Assembly (NCBI GenBank): GCA_016719635.1
Contig: JADJYT010000001.1
Coordinates: 806,001-870,000, forward strand
Source of the DNA: Sphingobacteriales bacterium
Lineage (GTDB): Bacteria > Bacteroidota > Bacteroidia > Chitinophagales > JADIYW01
Direction: 5' to 3'
Length of the DNA: 64,000 nucleotides
Under the pieces are notes generated by a model that was not told the origin of the DNA, made no database searches, and was given only the letters and a program-made list of their open reading frames with translations. Made by a program: the position numbers and the translations under genes. Shown here one piece after another: positions 48,735-59,283 of this stretch (the first letter of the stretch is position 1; every line of letters begins with the position of its first letter).

Positions 48735-49493
48735 ATGAAAAAACACCTTCCGAATTCATTAACGCTGCTAAATCTATTTTTCGGCTGTTTGGGGATAGTT
48801 GCCTGTTCCAAGCATGAATATAATTTGGTCGCCCTGTTCATCGGATTAGCTTTGCTGGCGGATTTTTTAGATGGCTTTGCGGCACGTGCCCTGCAGGTAA
48901 AGTCAGAATTGGGCGGACAATTGGATTCACTGGCGGATATGGCCACCTTTGGCGTATTGCCGGGAATGATGTTATTTAGTATCATCACCACCAAATCAAA
49001 TCTAATGGGTATTGGCGCTGCCGTTCATCAGTCTTATTCCTTTTCAGAAAACTATGTCGGCTTTGCCGGATTTGCATACACCCTGTTCGCCTGTCTGCGG
49101 CTGGCAAAATTCAACTCAGACACCCGGCAGACAGAGAATTTCATTGGGTTAGCCACTCCGGCTGGAGCCATTTTCGTGCTTGGTTTTTACATGCAATACT
49201 TTTTAATCTGGCAACATGAAAGCAATTGGGATTATGTTATCTATTCTCATCTTGCAGCAATCATTGTTCCATTCATACTGGCTTTTCTGATGATTGCTGA
49301 AATAGAATTTTTCAGTTTAAAAGGCAATCCATTCAGCTGGAAGACGAATAAATTCAGGGTGCTCTTTTTAGGTTGTGCCATCCCACAAATTATTTTCCTG
49401 AAATGGCTGTCCTTCAGCAGCATCATTGTGAGTTATATAATCTTTGCATTACTTCACAATACGTTTGACAAAAAAACAGAAACGTCATCCTGA
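48735..49493 (+). CDS. pssA: CDP-diacylglycerol-serine O-phosphatidyltransferase
   Basis: 252 residues, integral membrane enzyme making phosphatidylserine (then phosphatidylethanolamine). It opens KKHLPNSLTLLNLFFGCLG. The CDP-alcohol phosphotransferase motif is seen as ADFLDGFAARALQVKSELGG followed by QLDSLADMATFGVLP. About seven hydrophobic segments. Last gene of a three-gene unit; convergent with a DUF2007 gene. Confidence 0.9.
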   Translation: MKKHLPNSLTLLNLFFGCLGIVACSKHEYNLVALFIGLALLADFLDGFAARALQVKSELGGQLDSLADMATFGVLPGMMLFSIITTKSNLMGIGAAVHQSYSFSENYVGFAGFAYTLFACLRLAKFNSDTRQTENFIGLATPAGAIFVLGFYMQYFLIWQHESNWDYVIYSHLAAIIVPFILAFLMIAEIEFFSLKGNPFSWKTNKFRVLFLGCAIPQIIFLKWLSFSSIIVSYIIFALLHNTFDKKTETSS

Positions 49494-49498
49494 CATAT

Positions 49499-49744
49499 TC
49501 ATTCTTCTGACAAATTCAAATTCCTGCAGTTATCTTGTGTGTGTTCATTCAGATAGTGCAATGCCAGTTCCTTTTGGTTTTCATTCACCATCAATTCAAA
49601 ATTGGCGATACCGAACTGAAGTTGCGCCACATGTTCGTTTTTAAGAAAGCAATAGATATCATTTTCTTCCAGTTTCAATTTTGCCAGTTCGGCATCAAAC
49701 TGATTAAAATACGTGGCGATTTTTATAAGTTTAGTGTTCTCCAT
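49499..49744 (-). CDS. DUF2007-type small protein
   Basis: 81 residues. Pattern of the putative signal-transducing DUF2007 family: KIATYFNQFDAELAKLKLEE, then EHVAQLQFGIANFELMVNEN and KELALHYLNE. These are small cytosolic ferredoxin-like-fold proteins of unknown function. It starts 5 bp after the ruvB stop on the same strand and is probably co-transcribed. Confidence 0.75.
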   Translation of the reverse strand: MENTKLIKIATYFNQFDAELAKLKLEENDIYCFLKNEHVAQLQFGIANFELMVNENQKELALHYLNEHTQDNCRNLNLSEE

Positions 49745-49749
49745 TTCCG

Positions 49750-50775
49750 TTAAAATAAGGTACCGCTCTGCATGGGCGGAACTTTGCCGATATGCTGGTA
49801 AGCTTTCGCGGTCGCTTCGCGACCGCGGGGTGTTCTTTTTAAATACCCTTCCTGAATCAAGAATGGCTCATAGACTTCTTCTATCGTTCCGGGTTCTTCT
49901 CCAACAGCGGTCGCAATGGTGGTAATACCTACCGGCCCGCCCGCAAATTTCTCTATGATGGCCGACAAAATCTTATTATCCATTTCATCCAGTCCGTGCT
50001 CATCCACATTCAGTGCAGACAGAGCATATTTGGCTATTTCCAAATCGATGTTTCCGGTGCCTTTAATCTGGGCAAAATCCCTGACACGGCGCAGCAGTGC
50101 ATTTGCAATACGGGGTGTACCCCTGCTTCGTTTCGCTATTTCCGTGGCACCTTTCTCATCTATCTCCGTATTGAGAATATTGGCTGAGCGTTTGATGATT
50201 TTTTTAAGCACCTCTGTGTTGTAATATTCCAGGCGGAATGTTATACCAAACCGCGAACGCAGCGGAGACGTCAGCAAACCGGAACGGGTGGTAGCGCCAA
50301 TCAGTGTAAACGGATTCAACGTAATCTGAATACTTCGCGCACTCGGCCCGCTGTCAATCATGATATCAATCTTATAATCTTCCATCGCAGAATACAGGTA
50401 CTCTTCTATGGTCGTATTTAAACGATGAATTTCATCAATAAACAATACATCATTCGGCTGCAGATTCGTCAGCAATCCCGCCAGGTCTCCCGGCTTTTCC
50501 AGTACGGGTCCGGAGGTGGTTTTCATCTCCACCCCCAACTCATTGGCGATGATATTGGACAGCGTAGTTTTCCCTAGTCCCGGAGGACCGTGCAACAGTA
50601 CATGGTCCAGTGCTTCATCCCGCTGTTTGGCAGCTTTGATAAAAATATCCAGGTTCTCAATTATCTGCGGCTGACCGGAAAATTGTTCAAATGCCTGTGG
50701 ACGCAATACCTTCTCCAGTTCCTTTTCGGTTTTGGATAAGAAATCTCCGGTAGCATCTAAATTTGGGTTCTGCAT
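49750..50775 (-). CDS. ruvB: Holliday junction branch-migration ATPase RuvB
   Basis: 341 residues, full length. Motor of the RuvAB complex. N-terminal [20 protein letters not shown], Walker [17 protein letters not shown], Walker [17 protein letters not shown], sensor region [20 protein letters not shown] and C-terminal winged helix [20 protein letters not shown]. Divergent from icd. Confidence 0.97.
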   Translation of the reverse strand: MQNPNLDATGDFLSKTEKELEKVLRPQAFEQFSGQPQIIENLDIFIKAAKQRDEALDHVLLHGPPGLGKTTLSNIIANELGVEMKTTSGPVLEKPGDLAGLLTNLQPNDVLFIDEIHRLNTTIEEYLYSAMEDYKIDIMIDSGPSARSIQITLNPFTLIGATTRSGLLTSPLRSRFGITFRLEYYNTEVLKKIIKRSANILNTEIDEKGATEIAKRSRGTPRIANALLRRVRDFAQIKGTGNIDLEIAKYALSALNVDEHGLDEMDNKILSAIIEKFAGGPVGITTIATAVGEEPGTIEEVYEPFLIQEGYLKRTPRGREATAKAYQHIGKVPPMQSGTLF

Positions 50776-50896
50776 AAGACAAAGGTAAAAAAAAATCGTA
50801 AAAGGATTTTTTTAGATTTAACACACTATAACGGATTTATGATGTAAATCAGAAAAACAAAAGAGGTATTCTTTATGTTTGAAGGTGAGTATTGTT

Positions 50897-50904
50897 TATA
50901 TTTG
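50897..50904 (+). promoter_or_regulatory. icd: -7 element of the icd promoter (TATATTTG)
   Basis: Perfect TAnnTTTG, 20 bp before the chosen icd start. A TTTG at 50878-50881 could be the -33 element, though the 15-bp spacing is short. Confidence 0.55.
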
Positions 50905-50923
50905 TAACGTTAAAAATATACTT

Positions 50924-52195
50924 ATGTCAGCAGAAAAAATTACGATGAAAGACGGGCACCTGCACGTGCCAAATGAACCGATTATTCCCTTTATCGAAGG
51001 AGACGGAACCGGACCGGATATCTGGAAAGCGTCCGTACGAGTGTTGGATGCCGCCGTGGAAAAGGCTTATGGCGGAACCAGAAGAATACACTGGAAAGAG
51101 GTGCTGGCAGGTGAAAAAGCCTATAAACAAACAGGCTCCTGGCTGCCGGATGAAACACTCAGCACTATCACTGAAAATTTAATCGCCATCAAAGGCCCAC
51201 TCACCACTCCTGTCGGAGGTGGCATACGTTCCTTAAATGTGGCATTGCGGCAGTTGCTGGATTTATATGCCTGTGTACGTCCTGTACGTTACTTTCAGGG
51301 AGTTCCTTCCAATTCAAAAGTACCGGAAAAAGTGGATATGATTATTTTCCGCGAGAATACGGAAGATATATACGCCGGAATCGAATGGCTGCAGGGGACA
51401 GAGGAATGCAAGAAACTCCTGAACTTCCTGCAAACAGAAATGAATGTGGGAGACAAGATACGATTTCCGGAAACTTCTTCGTTGGGTATCAAGCCTGTTT
51501 CACTGGATGGCTCCGAGCGGTTGATTCGTTCCGCCATCAATTATGCGCTGGCACATAACCGCAAAAGCGTTACACTCGTTCATAAAGGAAACATCATGAA
51601 ATTTACCGAAGGTAAATTTAAAGAATGGGGATATAAACTGGCGGAAAGGGAATACGGGGATAAGGTTTTCACCTGGACACAATATGACAGAATCTTAGCG
51701 GAAGACGGCTCAGAAGCAGCTAATGCCGCCCAGAAGAAAGCCGTGGCAGAAGGCAAATTAATCATCAAAGATGCCATCGCAGATAATTTCCTGCAGCAAA
51801 TTATCCTGAGACCGGATGAATATGATGTGGTAGCAACACTCAACTTAAACGGAGACTATATTTCAGATGCTTTGGCAGCTTTAGTGGGCGGTATCGGAAT
51901 CGCACCGGGTGCCAATATCAACTACCTGACCGGTATGGCTATTTTTGAAGCTACTCACGGCACAGCGCCGAAATATGCCAATCAGGATAAAGTGAATCCA
52001 AGTTCAGTTATCCTGAGCGGTGTGATGATGCTCGAATTTCTGGGATGGATCGAGGCGGCCAATATGATTGTCAAAGGCATGGAGCAGGCTATAGCCAAAA
52101 AAACGGTCACTTATGACTTTGAACGTTTGATGGAAGGAGCGACCTTACTCAAATGTTCCGAGTTCGGTGATGCCATTATCAAAAACATGGCGTAA
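50924..52195 (+). CDS. icd: Isocitrate dehydrogenase (NADP type)
   Basis: 423 residues from [13 protein letters not shown]. The longer frame from 50879 would run across the promoter element. TCA-cycle oxidative decarboxylation of isocitrate. Shows [84 protein letters not shown] and [19 protein letters not shown]. Followed by a strong terminator. Confidence 0.95.
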   Translation: MSAEKITMKDGHLHVPNEPIIPFIEGDGTGPDIWKASVRVLDAAVEKAYGGTRRIHWKEVLAGEKAYKQTGSWLPDETLSTITENLIAIKGPLTTPVGGGIRSLNVALRQLLDLYACVRPVRYFQGVPSNSKVPEKVDMIIFRENTEDIYAGIEWLQGTEECKKLLNFLQTEMNVGDKIRFPETSSLGIKPVSLDGSERLIRSAINYALAHNRKSVTLVHKGNIMKFTEGKFKEWGYKLAEREYGDKVFTWTQYDRILAEDGSEAANAAQKKAVAEGKLIIKDAIADNFLQQIILRPDEYDVVATLNLNGDYISDALAALVGGIGIAPGANINYLTGMAIFEATHGTAPKYANQDKVNPSSVILSGVMMLEFLGWIEAANMIVKGMEQAIAKKTVTYDFERLMEGATLLKCSEFGDAIIKNMA

Positions 52196-52221
52196 TAGCC
52201 GGTTATACCAAAATATCTTAC

Positions 52222-52252
52222 AGGCTTGCAGTTGACTGCAAGCCTTTTTTTG
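52222..52252 (+). terminator. Rho-independent terminator after icd
   Basis: Perfect 10-bp stem AGGCTTGCAG/CTGCAAGCCT, loop TTGA, then seven T. 26 bp after the icd stop. Confidence 0.92.
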
Positions 52253-52274
52253 TATTTTTATTCAAACTATTATC

Positions 52275-53795
52275 ATGGAACGCTCCATTTTTATACTGAT
52301 TATATCCGTGTTTATTTCCTCCTGCACTAAATCTTCTGATGTCAATATTACAGACAACAGTTGTACGGTGGAAATTGTCAGTAAACTGCGCAACCCCTAC
52401 ACACAAACCAGCGAACCTTCCCTGCTCGCACATCCAACGCATCAGTACGTAAAATTTAAAATCTATACAATTGACCAATACCGATACCTTGAAGCGTTGG
52501 GCGTTTTTTTATTAGACCACCCGTTTGACGCGGTTCCGGATAAGGATTTAAATTACCCCGCAACCCGAACCCATCAGTATGGCATATATTATGGTGTGGT
52601 TCCGGCAGGCGTGAATTTAAAATCTATGGATGCTGAACTGATTTCCAACTTGTACATGCCGGAAAAAGGTCCAACTGGAAAAATATCCGATGAAGCCGCT
52701 AAAGAATTTGACGGCACGATCACATTCTTTGACCCGATTGACAGTGTTCAGGTACCACTGGAAGGAGCAAAAATTATCATTCGGGAAGGTACCAAAACAG
52801 CCTTTGGCATCAGCAGTAAGGATGGAAAATTCCATATTTCCACCTCTACATTATTATCGGACACACTGGAAGTGTTGATCAAATTTGATAATGACTATTT
52901 AGAAATCCATACGCTGGATTTAGCCAGTTTATCCGCCGTGTTTGGTACCAATATATACTCCTTAGGTTATAAAAAAACCTGCGCACTGACCAACCTGAAT
53001 ATTGAAATCGGCAGACAAATGAACAATGCAGCCCTGCATCATTCCTGCGCCGCATTGTATTCATTGAATAAGTTTAAGGAATTCGCCAAACATTACAACT
53101 TCCTTATGCCGGATAAAAAGTTCTTATTATGGATAGGAAGGGAAGCACCCATCAGCACTTCCTATGCCACTCCGATGCTGCGGAATATGTCCCAGCAAAA
53201 CATCAGTAATCCGCAGCTGCTGCTGACCAATCTACTAAATGTTCCGGCAGATGTGGCGGGAATCTTAGCCGGCATCATCAAGGACCAGCTTCCGGATATA
53301 TATGCCCCGTATTATGCCCGTTATTCCACAGCCGCCAGGGCTTCTTTTATCGAAACGATGTTTCATGAACTGGGGCATGCCAGCCAGTATGCTCAGGTAG
53401 GTCCGTCCTACTGGCTGCCCTATGTGGAACTTATCTACAACAACGGCGGGTACGGTGACCCGACACTACCCAATTCCGGAATTGTCGGATTGTCGGAAGC
53501 ATGGGCGGAAGACATATCCAATATTTGCGCTTATTACGTGTATCATAAACAAAAATACCTGGATCTGAATGAAGAACCATTTGAAGACTGGATTCCTTAT
53601 GGCATTTACCACGACCTGAATGATGGAGCAAATAATGAAGATTTTGATGCCGTAAGCGGGTTTTCGTTTACACAACTCTACAGTTTCCTTACCACGGATA
53701 CCCGAAGTTTAGCCGCACTGAAGGCAAAGCTGAAAAATGCCGGCCCGGCACAGCAACACGCCATTGATACATTGTTCAGCCATTACGGCTATTAA
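52275..53795 (+). CDS. Lipoprotein with putative zinc metallopeptidase motif
   Basis: 506 residues. The lipobox FISSC gives lipidated Cys17. Residues about 155-215 form a carboxypeptidase-regulatory-like beta domain (GAKIIIREGTKTAFGISSKD). The second half carries an HExxH motif, His364-Glu365-x2-His368 in TMFHELGHASQYAQ, with a possible third ligand in GLSEAWAEDISN (about 408). Not assigned to a named peptidase family. Probably outer-membrane anchored. Preceded by the icd terminator. Confidence 0.75.
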   Translation: MERSIFILIISVFISSCTKSSDVNITDNSCTVEIVSKLRNPYTQTSEPSLLAHPTHQYVKFKIYTIDQYRYLEALGVFLLDHPFDAVPDKDLNYPATRTHQYGIYYGVVPAGVNLKSMDAELISNLYMPEKGPTGKISDEAAKEFDGTITFFDPIDSVQVPLEGAKIIIREGTKTAFGISSKDGKFHISTSTLLSDTLEVLIKFDNDYLEIHTLDLASLSAVFGTNIYSLGYKKTCALTNLNIEIGRQMNNAALHHSCAALYSLNKFKEFAKHYNFLMPDKKFLLWIGREAPISTSYATPMLRNMSQQNISNPQLLLTNLLNVPADVAGILAGIIKDQLPDIYAPYYARYSTAARASFIETMFHELGHASQYAQVGPSYWLPYVELIYNNGGYGDPTLPNSGIVGLSEAWAEDISNICAYYVYHKQKYLDLNEEPFEDWIPYGIYHDLNDGANNEDFDAVSGFSFTQLYSFLTTDTRSLAALKAKLKNAGPAQQHAIDTLFSHYGY

Positions 53796-53837
53796 AAATG
53801 ATAATTATTTTTAACCAATCGGGCACACAAATTGTAT

Positions 53838-53845
53838 TAAATTTG
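53838..53845 (+). promoter_or_regulatory. -7 promoter element (TAAATTTG)
   Basis: Matches TAnnTTTG and lies 13 bp before the start codon at 53859, implying a very short leader. Confidence 0.45.
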
Positions 53846-53858
53846 ACGAACGGAATCC

Positions 53859-55117
53859 ATGATCAGGAAATCAGCCATCATACTAGTTTTTATTTTACTC
53901 GGATATACCACCAGGGCTTCCTTTATTTTAATCCCTATGGATGAGGTACAAACCAATCACCTCAAAGCCTATGGAATTGCCTATTGGGTATTGACCAAAA
54001 ACACTCCGGTAGACTGGCTTCTTAATTATCGGGGCGGCAGTTTTGCTTTCCCCTACAGTAAAGATTACGAAAAGGAATGTTTAATACGCAATGTAAAGTT
54101 TGAGACCATTGCGGATGCCACCATGAGTAAAACACTTGAAGATATTTCCAATCCGGAAGTAAACATGGATGCTGTCCGACTGGAGAAACCGCCGCGCGTT
54201 GGGGTGTATTCACCGAAAGCCAATAATCCCTGGGACGATGCCGTCACGTTAGTGCTGTTGTATGCCGAAATTCCCTATAAGGTGGTTTATGACGAAGAAA
54301 TCCTGGACGATGAACTGCATCTGTATGACTGGCTGCACCTGCACCACGAAGATTTCACCGGACAATATGGTAAATTTTGGTCGGCCTACCAAAATGCGGA
54401 TTGGTATAAAAAACAAGTGCAGGATTACGAGTCGCGTGCGCAAGCATTAGGATTCTCCAAAGTTTCTCAGGAGAAGCTGGCCGTTGCCAAAAAGATACGC
54501 GATTTTGTAATGGGCGGCGGTTACATGTTTGCCATGTGTTCCGCCACCGATTCCTATGATATCGCACTGGCAGCAGAAGGAATCGACATCTGTTCTTCTC
54601 AATTTGACGGCGATGCAATGGATGCCGCTGCACAAAATAAAATAGAATATAACAAGGGCTTTGCTTTTTATAATTACCAGATCAGCAACAACCCGTATGA
54701 ATACGAATTTTCCACGATAGATGTGCCGGGAATTCGCCCGATTGCCGCCACCATCGACTTTTTCAGTCTCTTTGATTTTTCCGCCAAATGGGATCAGATA
54801 CCGGCCATGCTGACACAAAATCACGAGAAAATCGTGAAAGGTTTCATGGGTCAGACCACAGCGTTCAAAAAATCCGTCATCAAACCGGAAGTGCTGGTTA
54901 TGGGCGAAAATAAGAGTCTGAATGAGGCGAAATACATTCATGGAATTTACGGCAAAGGTACCTGGACATTTTACGGCGGACACGATCCGGAAGATTATCA
55001 GCACCGCGTCGGTGACCCGCCGACTGATTTAAATCTGCATCCCAACTCACCGGGCTATCGGTTGATCCTGAACAATATCCTTTTCCCCGCTGCAAAAAGA
55101 AACCACAGAAAACATAA
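53859..55117 (+). CDS. Conserved secreted Bacteroidota protein (often annotated asparagine synthetase B)
   Basis: 419 residues if one A is added to the A5 run at 55094-55098, which gives the ending AAKKKPQKT and a TAA. As sequenced, the frame runs on into the ATPase. Signal peptide MIRKSAIILVFILLGYTTRA, then FILIPMDEVQTNHLKAYGIA, VDWLLNYRGGSFAFPY and the late GTWTFYGGHDPEDYQHRVGD. Such proteins are labelled asparagine synthetase B in Bacteroidota, but I see no glutamine-amidotransferase or ATP-pyrophosphatase motif. Real function unknown. Confidence 0.75.
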
Positions 55118-55211
55118 GCAGTTTCTCATTGCAAAACGATTCCTCTACAGAAGTTCTCCATTCATTTTTATTATTCCTTCCAAATTTGTAAATTGTCGAA
55201 TTTATACCACC

Positions 55212-57722
55212 ATGCCTTTCTCCAATTTCAACATACAGGGATTATCTGATGAACAGGTACAGGAAGCGAGAAAGTTACACGGTGAAAATCAGTTAAGCCA
55301 GCAGGAAGATACGGGATTCCTCCACAGCATTGTCAGTATCCTGAAAGAGCCGATGATAGTATTGCTGCTGGCCGCCGCCACCATTTATTTCATTACCGGC
55401 AATTTGGATGACGGCATTTTCATGACCTTAGCCATTGTTCTGGTAGCCGCCATATCCCTATATCAGGAATCGAAGAGCAGAAATGCCTTAAAGGCTTTAA
55501 GGACTCTCACGCAACCGAAAAGCAAAGTGATTCGGAATGGCATATTAACGGATGTCAGCAGTAGTGATATTGTTTTAGGTGATATCATCGTCGTGGAAGA
55601 AGGCACTTCTGTTCCGGCAGACGGCATCATCCTGCAGGCAAATGATTTTGAAGTCAATGAATCCATTCTTACCGGCGAATCATTGCCTGTTATCAAAAAC
55701 GAAGCTGCTGAAGACAAAAATGTCTACCAGGGTACCTGGGTATCCGGCGGCTTGGCTATTTGTGAGGTGACTGCCATCGGCAATCAGACAAAACTGGGGA
55801 AAATCGGAAAGATACTCGAAAGTATTGACGAAGAAGAAACGCCGCTGCAGCAGCAAATCAACCATTTCGTAAGGCTGATGGCGTTTACCGGCATCTTCAT
55901 CTTTTTAATCGTGTGGGGCATTAATTTTTTCCGTTCACGGGATGTTCTGGACAGCCTGCTCAAAGCCCTGACGCTGGCAATGAGCATTTTACCGGAAGAG
56001 ATTCCGGTCGCCTTTACCACCTTCATGGCACTGGGCGCCTGGCGGCTGATGAAGATGGGTATCATCGTCAAACAAACCAAAACGGTGGAAACCTTAGGCA
56101 GCGCCACCGTCATTTGCACGGATAAAACCGGCACCATTACAGAGAACAAAATGTCGCTAGCTAAAGTATTCGACTGGGACAGTCAAAAAATAATTTCCGG
56201 GGATAATTTGTTTTCTATGGAATCCGAAGCCATCATTCAATACGGCATGTGGGCGAGCGAGCCGATTCCATTTGATCCTATGGAAGTGGCGCTGCATGAA
56301 GCCTACACAAAACTAAACGGCATAGATGAACGGCCCAACTACAGCATGCGGCATGAATATCCGTTGGGCGGGCACCCGCCGATGATGACGCATATTTTTG
56401 AAAATTCCGCAGGACAGCGTATCATCGCGGCAAAAGGCGCACCGGAAGCCATCATGCAGGTCGCCCATTTGTCGGAAGCAGATAAAACCATCATCACTCA
56501 GCAGGTGCACGCCTTAGCAGCAGAAGGATACCGTGTACTGGGTGTCGGTGTTGCCGAATATGCCGGCAATGATTTTCCGGAAAGGCAACAATCCATCCGC
56601 TTTGCCTGTAAAGGTCTCATCGCCTTTTACGACCCTCCAAAAAAAAATATGGAATCGGTGCTGAATGCCTTTTACCAGGCAGGTATCGACGTGAAAATAG
56701 TCACCGGCGACAATGCCGCCACGACAGCCACCATTGCAGGACAGATTCATTTTAAAGGCGCCGAACAAACCTTAAACGGACAAGACCTGATGGACATGCC
56801 GGATGAGACGCTGAAAGAAAAAGTAAAAGATATCTTTATTTTCAGCCGGATGTTTCCGGATGCCAAATTAAAAATCATCAACGCACTAAAAGCCAACGGA
56901 GAAATTGTAGCGATGACGGGAGACGGCGTCAATGACGGCCCGGCGCTGAAAGCCGCGCACATTGGTATCGCCATGGGAAAGAAAGGCAGTGAGATAGCAA
57001 AGCAGGCGTCGTCCCTGATTGTTATAGATGATGATCTGGGCAGGATGGTGGATGCGATTGCCATGGGCAGAAAAATTTACGTCAACCTGAAAAAAGCGAT
57101 CCAGTACATCATCTCGATCCACATTCCGATTATCCTGACGGTATTCATTCCGCTGGCACTCAACTGGAAATACCCCAGTATCTTCACACCGGTACACATC
57201 ATTTTTCTGGAGCTCATCATGGGGCCTACCTGTTCCATCATCTATGAAAACGAGCCTATCGAAAAGAATCTGATGTTCCAGAAACCAAGGCCTTTTACGA
57301 CCACGTTTTTCAACCTTCGGGAACTGACCACCAGCATACTTCAGGGATTGATGATAACAGCCGGAACCATTTTCATTTACCTGTTTGCCGTTCAGTCCGG
57401 TTACAGTGAACCGCTGACCAGAACCATGGTTTTCACGACACTCATCACTGCAAATATTTTTCTGACACTGGTGAACCGTTCCTTCATCTATTCGGTGCTG
57501 ACGACAGCCACCTATAAAAACAACCTGATTCCGGTGATTATCACCATCACCATTCTGCTGACCGCTGCGTTGTTGCTCTTTCCGCCTTTCACAAGTTTCT
57601 TTCAGTTTGAAAGCATTCCGCTTCGGGAAACAGGCATAAGCATGGCAGCCGGATTTATTTCTGTCATCTGGTATGAAGGGGTAAAATGGGCAAAACGAAG
57701 AAAGGTAACTTCGGCTGAATAA
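55212..57722 (+). CDS. Cation-transporting P-type ATPase
   Basis: 836 residues from MPFSNFNIQGLSDEQVQ; the frame is also open upstream, but only low-complexity linker sequence precedes it. P2-type pump layout: N-terminal cation-ATPase domain, actuator ILTGESLPVIKNEA, TM4 motif ILPEEIPVAF, phosphorylation site CTDKTGTITENKMS, KGAPEAIM nucleotide-domain motif, VTGDNAATTATIAGQI, and hinge MTGDGVNDGPALKAAHIGIA. About ten membrane spans. Probably calcium or a related cation; selectivity cannot be fixed. Confidence 0.92.
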   Translation: MPFSNFNIQGLSDEQVQEARKLHGENQLSQQEDTGFLHSIVSILKEPMIVLLLAAATIYFITGNLDDGIFMTLAIVLVAAISLYQESKSRNALKALRTLTQPKSKVIRNGILTDVSSSDIVLGDIIVVEEGTSVPADGIILQANDFEVNESILTGESLPVIKNEAAEDKNVYQGTWVSGGLAICEVTAIGNQTKLGKIGKILESIDEEETPLQQQINHFVRLMAFTGIFIFLIVWGINFFRSRDVLDSLLKALTLAMSILPEEIPVAFTTFMALGAWRLMKMGIIVKQTKTVETLGSATVICTDKTGTITENKMSLAKVFDWDSQKIISGDNLFSMESEAIIQYGMWASEPIPFDPMEVALHEAYTKLNGIDERPNYSMRHEYPLGGHPPMMTHIFENSAGQRIIAAKGAPEAIMQVAHLSEADKTIITQQVHALAAEGYRVLGVGVAEYAGNDFPERQQSIRFACKGLIAFYDPPKKNMESVLNAFYQAGIDVKIVTGDNAATTATIAGQIHFKGAEQTLNGQDLMDMPDETLKEKVKDIFIFSRMFPDAKLKIINALKANGEIVAMTGDGVNDGPALKAAHIGIAMGKKGSEIAKQASSLIVIDDDLGRMVDAIAMGRKIYVNLKKAIQYIISIHIPIILTVFIPLALNWKYPSIFTPVHIIFLELIMGPTCSIIYENEPIEKNLMFQKPRPFTTTFFNLRELTTSILQGLMITAGTIFIYLFAVQSGYSEPLTRTMVFTTLITANIFLTLVNRSFIYSVLTTATYKNNLIPVIITITILLTAALLLFPPFTSFFQFESIPLRETGISMAAGFISVIWYEGVKWAKRRKVTSAE

Positions 57723-57740
57723 ACTATCGTTCAGCAGGCA

Positions 57741-57986
57741 TCATTCATGCACCACGTATTCAAAATACTCCATGACCGGATTATGCAGCAACTTTTTACA
57801 TGCCTCTTCTGTTTTCTGTACCGCATCCTCTTTGGAATCCGCTTCAATTTTCAGCGTGATGTGTTTTCCGATGCGCACATTGGAGGTGTGGAATCCTAAA
57901 TTGTGAAGGCCGTGCTCGACCGCTTTTCCCTGCGGGTCCAGCAATTCTTTCAGCGGCATGACGTTTATTTCGGCGGTATATTGCAT
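57741..57986 (-). CDS. purS: Phosphoribosylformylglycinamidine synthase subunit PurS
   Basis: 81 residues from MQYTAEINVMPLKELLDPQG. PurS bridges PurL and PurQ in purine synthesis. Diagnostic are the LLDPQGKAVEHGLHNLGF and the ending CKKLLHNPVMEYFEYVV. An upstream in-frame start would add 12 residues with no family similarity. purL and purQ are not in the window. Confidence 0.9.
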   Translation of the reverse strand: MQYTAEINVMPLKELLDPQGKAVEHGLHNLGFHTSNVRIGKHITLKIEADSKEDAVQKTEEACKKLLHNPVMEYFEYVVHE

Positions 57987-58062
57987 TTGGTAAGGTTGTG
58001 AGTCGCAATTGATAAGGAACAAAAGTAAGCAATAAAAATTAAAAATTTACAGTCGGGCTATT

Positions 58063-58083
58063 GTGCCACGATTATCGTGGCAC
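58063..58083. repeat. Dispersed hairpin (GTGCCACGA-TTA-TCGTGGCAC)
   Basis: Perfect 9-bp stem with TTA loop, the same core as the hairpins near the DGR template repeats. Located between the purS and lipoprotein genes; could act as a terminator or be an intergenic repeat. Confidence 0.6.
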
Positions 58084-58149
58084 GATGCTGCAGATAGTCG
58101 TATTTTTATTTCCTTTAAATATTTAGTATTATTGATTCAAATTTCCCGG

Positions 58150-59283
58150 ATGCCGTTGTTCAGAATATTGCTGCTTTCTTTGCTCATTATCAGCCAGACA
58201 CATTGTAAAAAAGAAGCTGCCGTCACCAACTGCTTCAACGAAATCCAACGCAGCGAACTGCTGCATGAACTCGAACCGCTGACACACGACAGCATTCAGC
58301 TGTCTGCTTCCGAACGGCAGTTGATGAATGAAATCCACGTCCTTGCCAATGATATTACGCCGCTTTCTGACAACATCGACACAAGCATTTCCATTCAGGA
58401 TCGTTATCATCAGATAAAGTCCAACTTTTTGCAACATGCGGCGTTGGCTGAACAGAAGGCAAACACCTTTTATCACGGCTCGGAAGCCTCCGTTATTTTG
58501 GCTAGAAACGCGTTTGTCCTTATGAGTTATGATGCGCTGCAGCGGAAATATCCCGAATTCATGTGGACGCGGCTGGGCGTGTTTGCCGCCAATGAAGTGC
58601 GTTCAGGATTGGTAGCCGCCTTGTTTTTGCGCTATACCCTCCTGCAAAACAACGTACACATTCCGATCGACAATACTGGAAAAGAGATAACCGATGTGTT
58701 GTTGGAAACCTGCCAGATTTTGATACAAGGGCAGATTGATGTGCTGACGGATATCGGTTCACTCGGAATCCTGAACAGTATTACCGGTGCGGGCAGGATT
58801 AAAACTGAAACCTGGCTGACTTCAGAAGCCCGCGAAGGATTCCGCTTGCAGGAACAGGCGGAAGATGTTTTAAAAGCTGGCAACTGCAACGCCTATCAGG
58901 ATACACAGACGGAAGCCGCCATACAATTCGGCGCACACGAACAGATCTACATTTTACAACCGATGTGGGACAAGCCGTTGATGCAGCAGTTTGCCACGCT
59001 GGATAAGTTACTGATACAGCTGACCAACCGGCAATTTGTATTTTTTGGCGATATCTTTATAGGAACAAATAAGACCGGTGAAACGGGAAAAGGATATACT
59101 GTAAAACTGCCGACGAACGTGAATGATTTGTCGAATGCGCAGCAGCGGGTGCTGGTGGCGATGAACGGATTCCACACGCTGAACAACTTGCGCAAAGATG
59201 CCCGATGGGACCGATGGATAGACTACTCCATGATAAAGATTGGCAATTTCTACGATGTGTATTTACCGGGTGTTCCGCTGTAA
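58150..59283 (+). CDS. Hypothetical lipoprotein
   Basis: 377 residues from MPLFRILLLSLLIISQ; the lipobox ISQTHC gives Cys19. An upstream GTG at 58063 lies inside a hairpin and is unlikely. Mostly helical mature region; no family motif recognised. Notable segments: VILARNAFVLMSYDALQRKY and WTRLGVFAANEVRSGLV. It may be a periplasmic or surface protein of a Bacteroidota-specific family. Confidence 0.7.
   Translation: MPLFRILLLSLLIISQTHCKKEAAVTNCFNEIQRSELLHELEPLTHDSIQLSASERQLMNEIHVLANDITPLSDNIDTSISIQDRYHQIKSNFLQHAALAEQKANTFYHGSEASVILARNAFVLMSYDALQRKYPEFMWTRLGVFAANEVRSGLVAALFLRYTLLQNNVHIPIDNTGKEITDVLLETCQILIQGQIDVLTDIGSLGILNSITGAGRIKTETWLTSEAREGFRLQEQAEDVLKAGNCNAYQDTQTEAAIQFGAHEQIYILQPMWDKPLMQQFATLDKLLIQLTNRQFVFFGDIFIGTNKTGETGKGYTVKLPTNVNDLSNAQQRVLVAMNGFHTLNNLRKDARWDRWIDYSMIKIGNFYDVYLPGVPL

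Noticed and set aside
53859..57722. 1287-residue fusion of a secreted protein with a P-type ATPase
   Set aside because: One added A restores a stop at 55115-55117 and a separate ATPase start at 55212. The linker between them has no domain character, and a secreted N-terminus is implausible for this pump.
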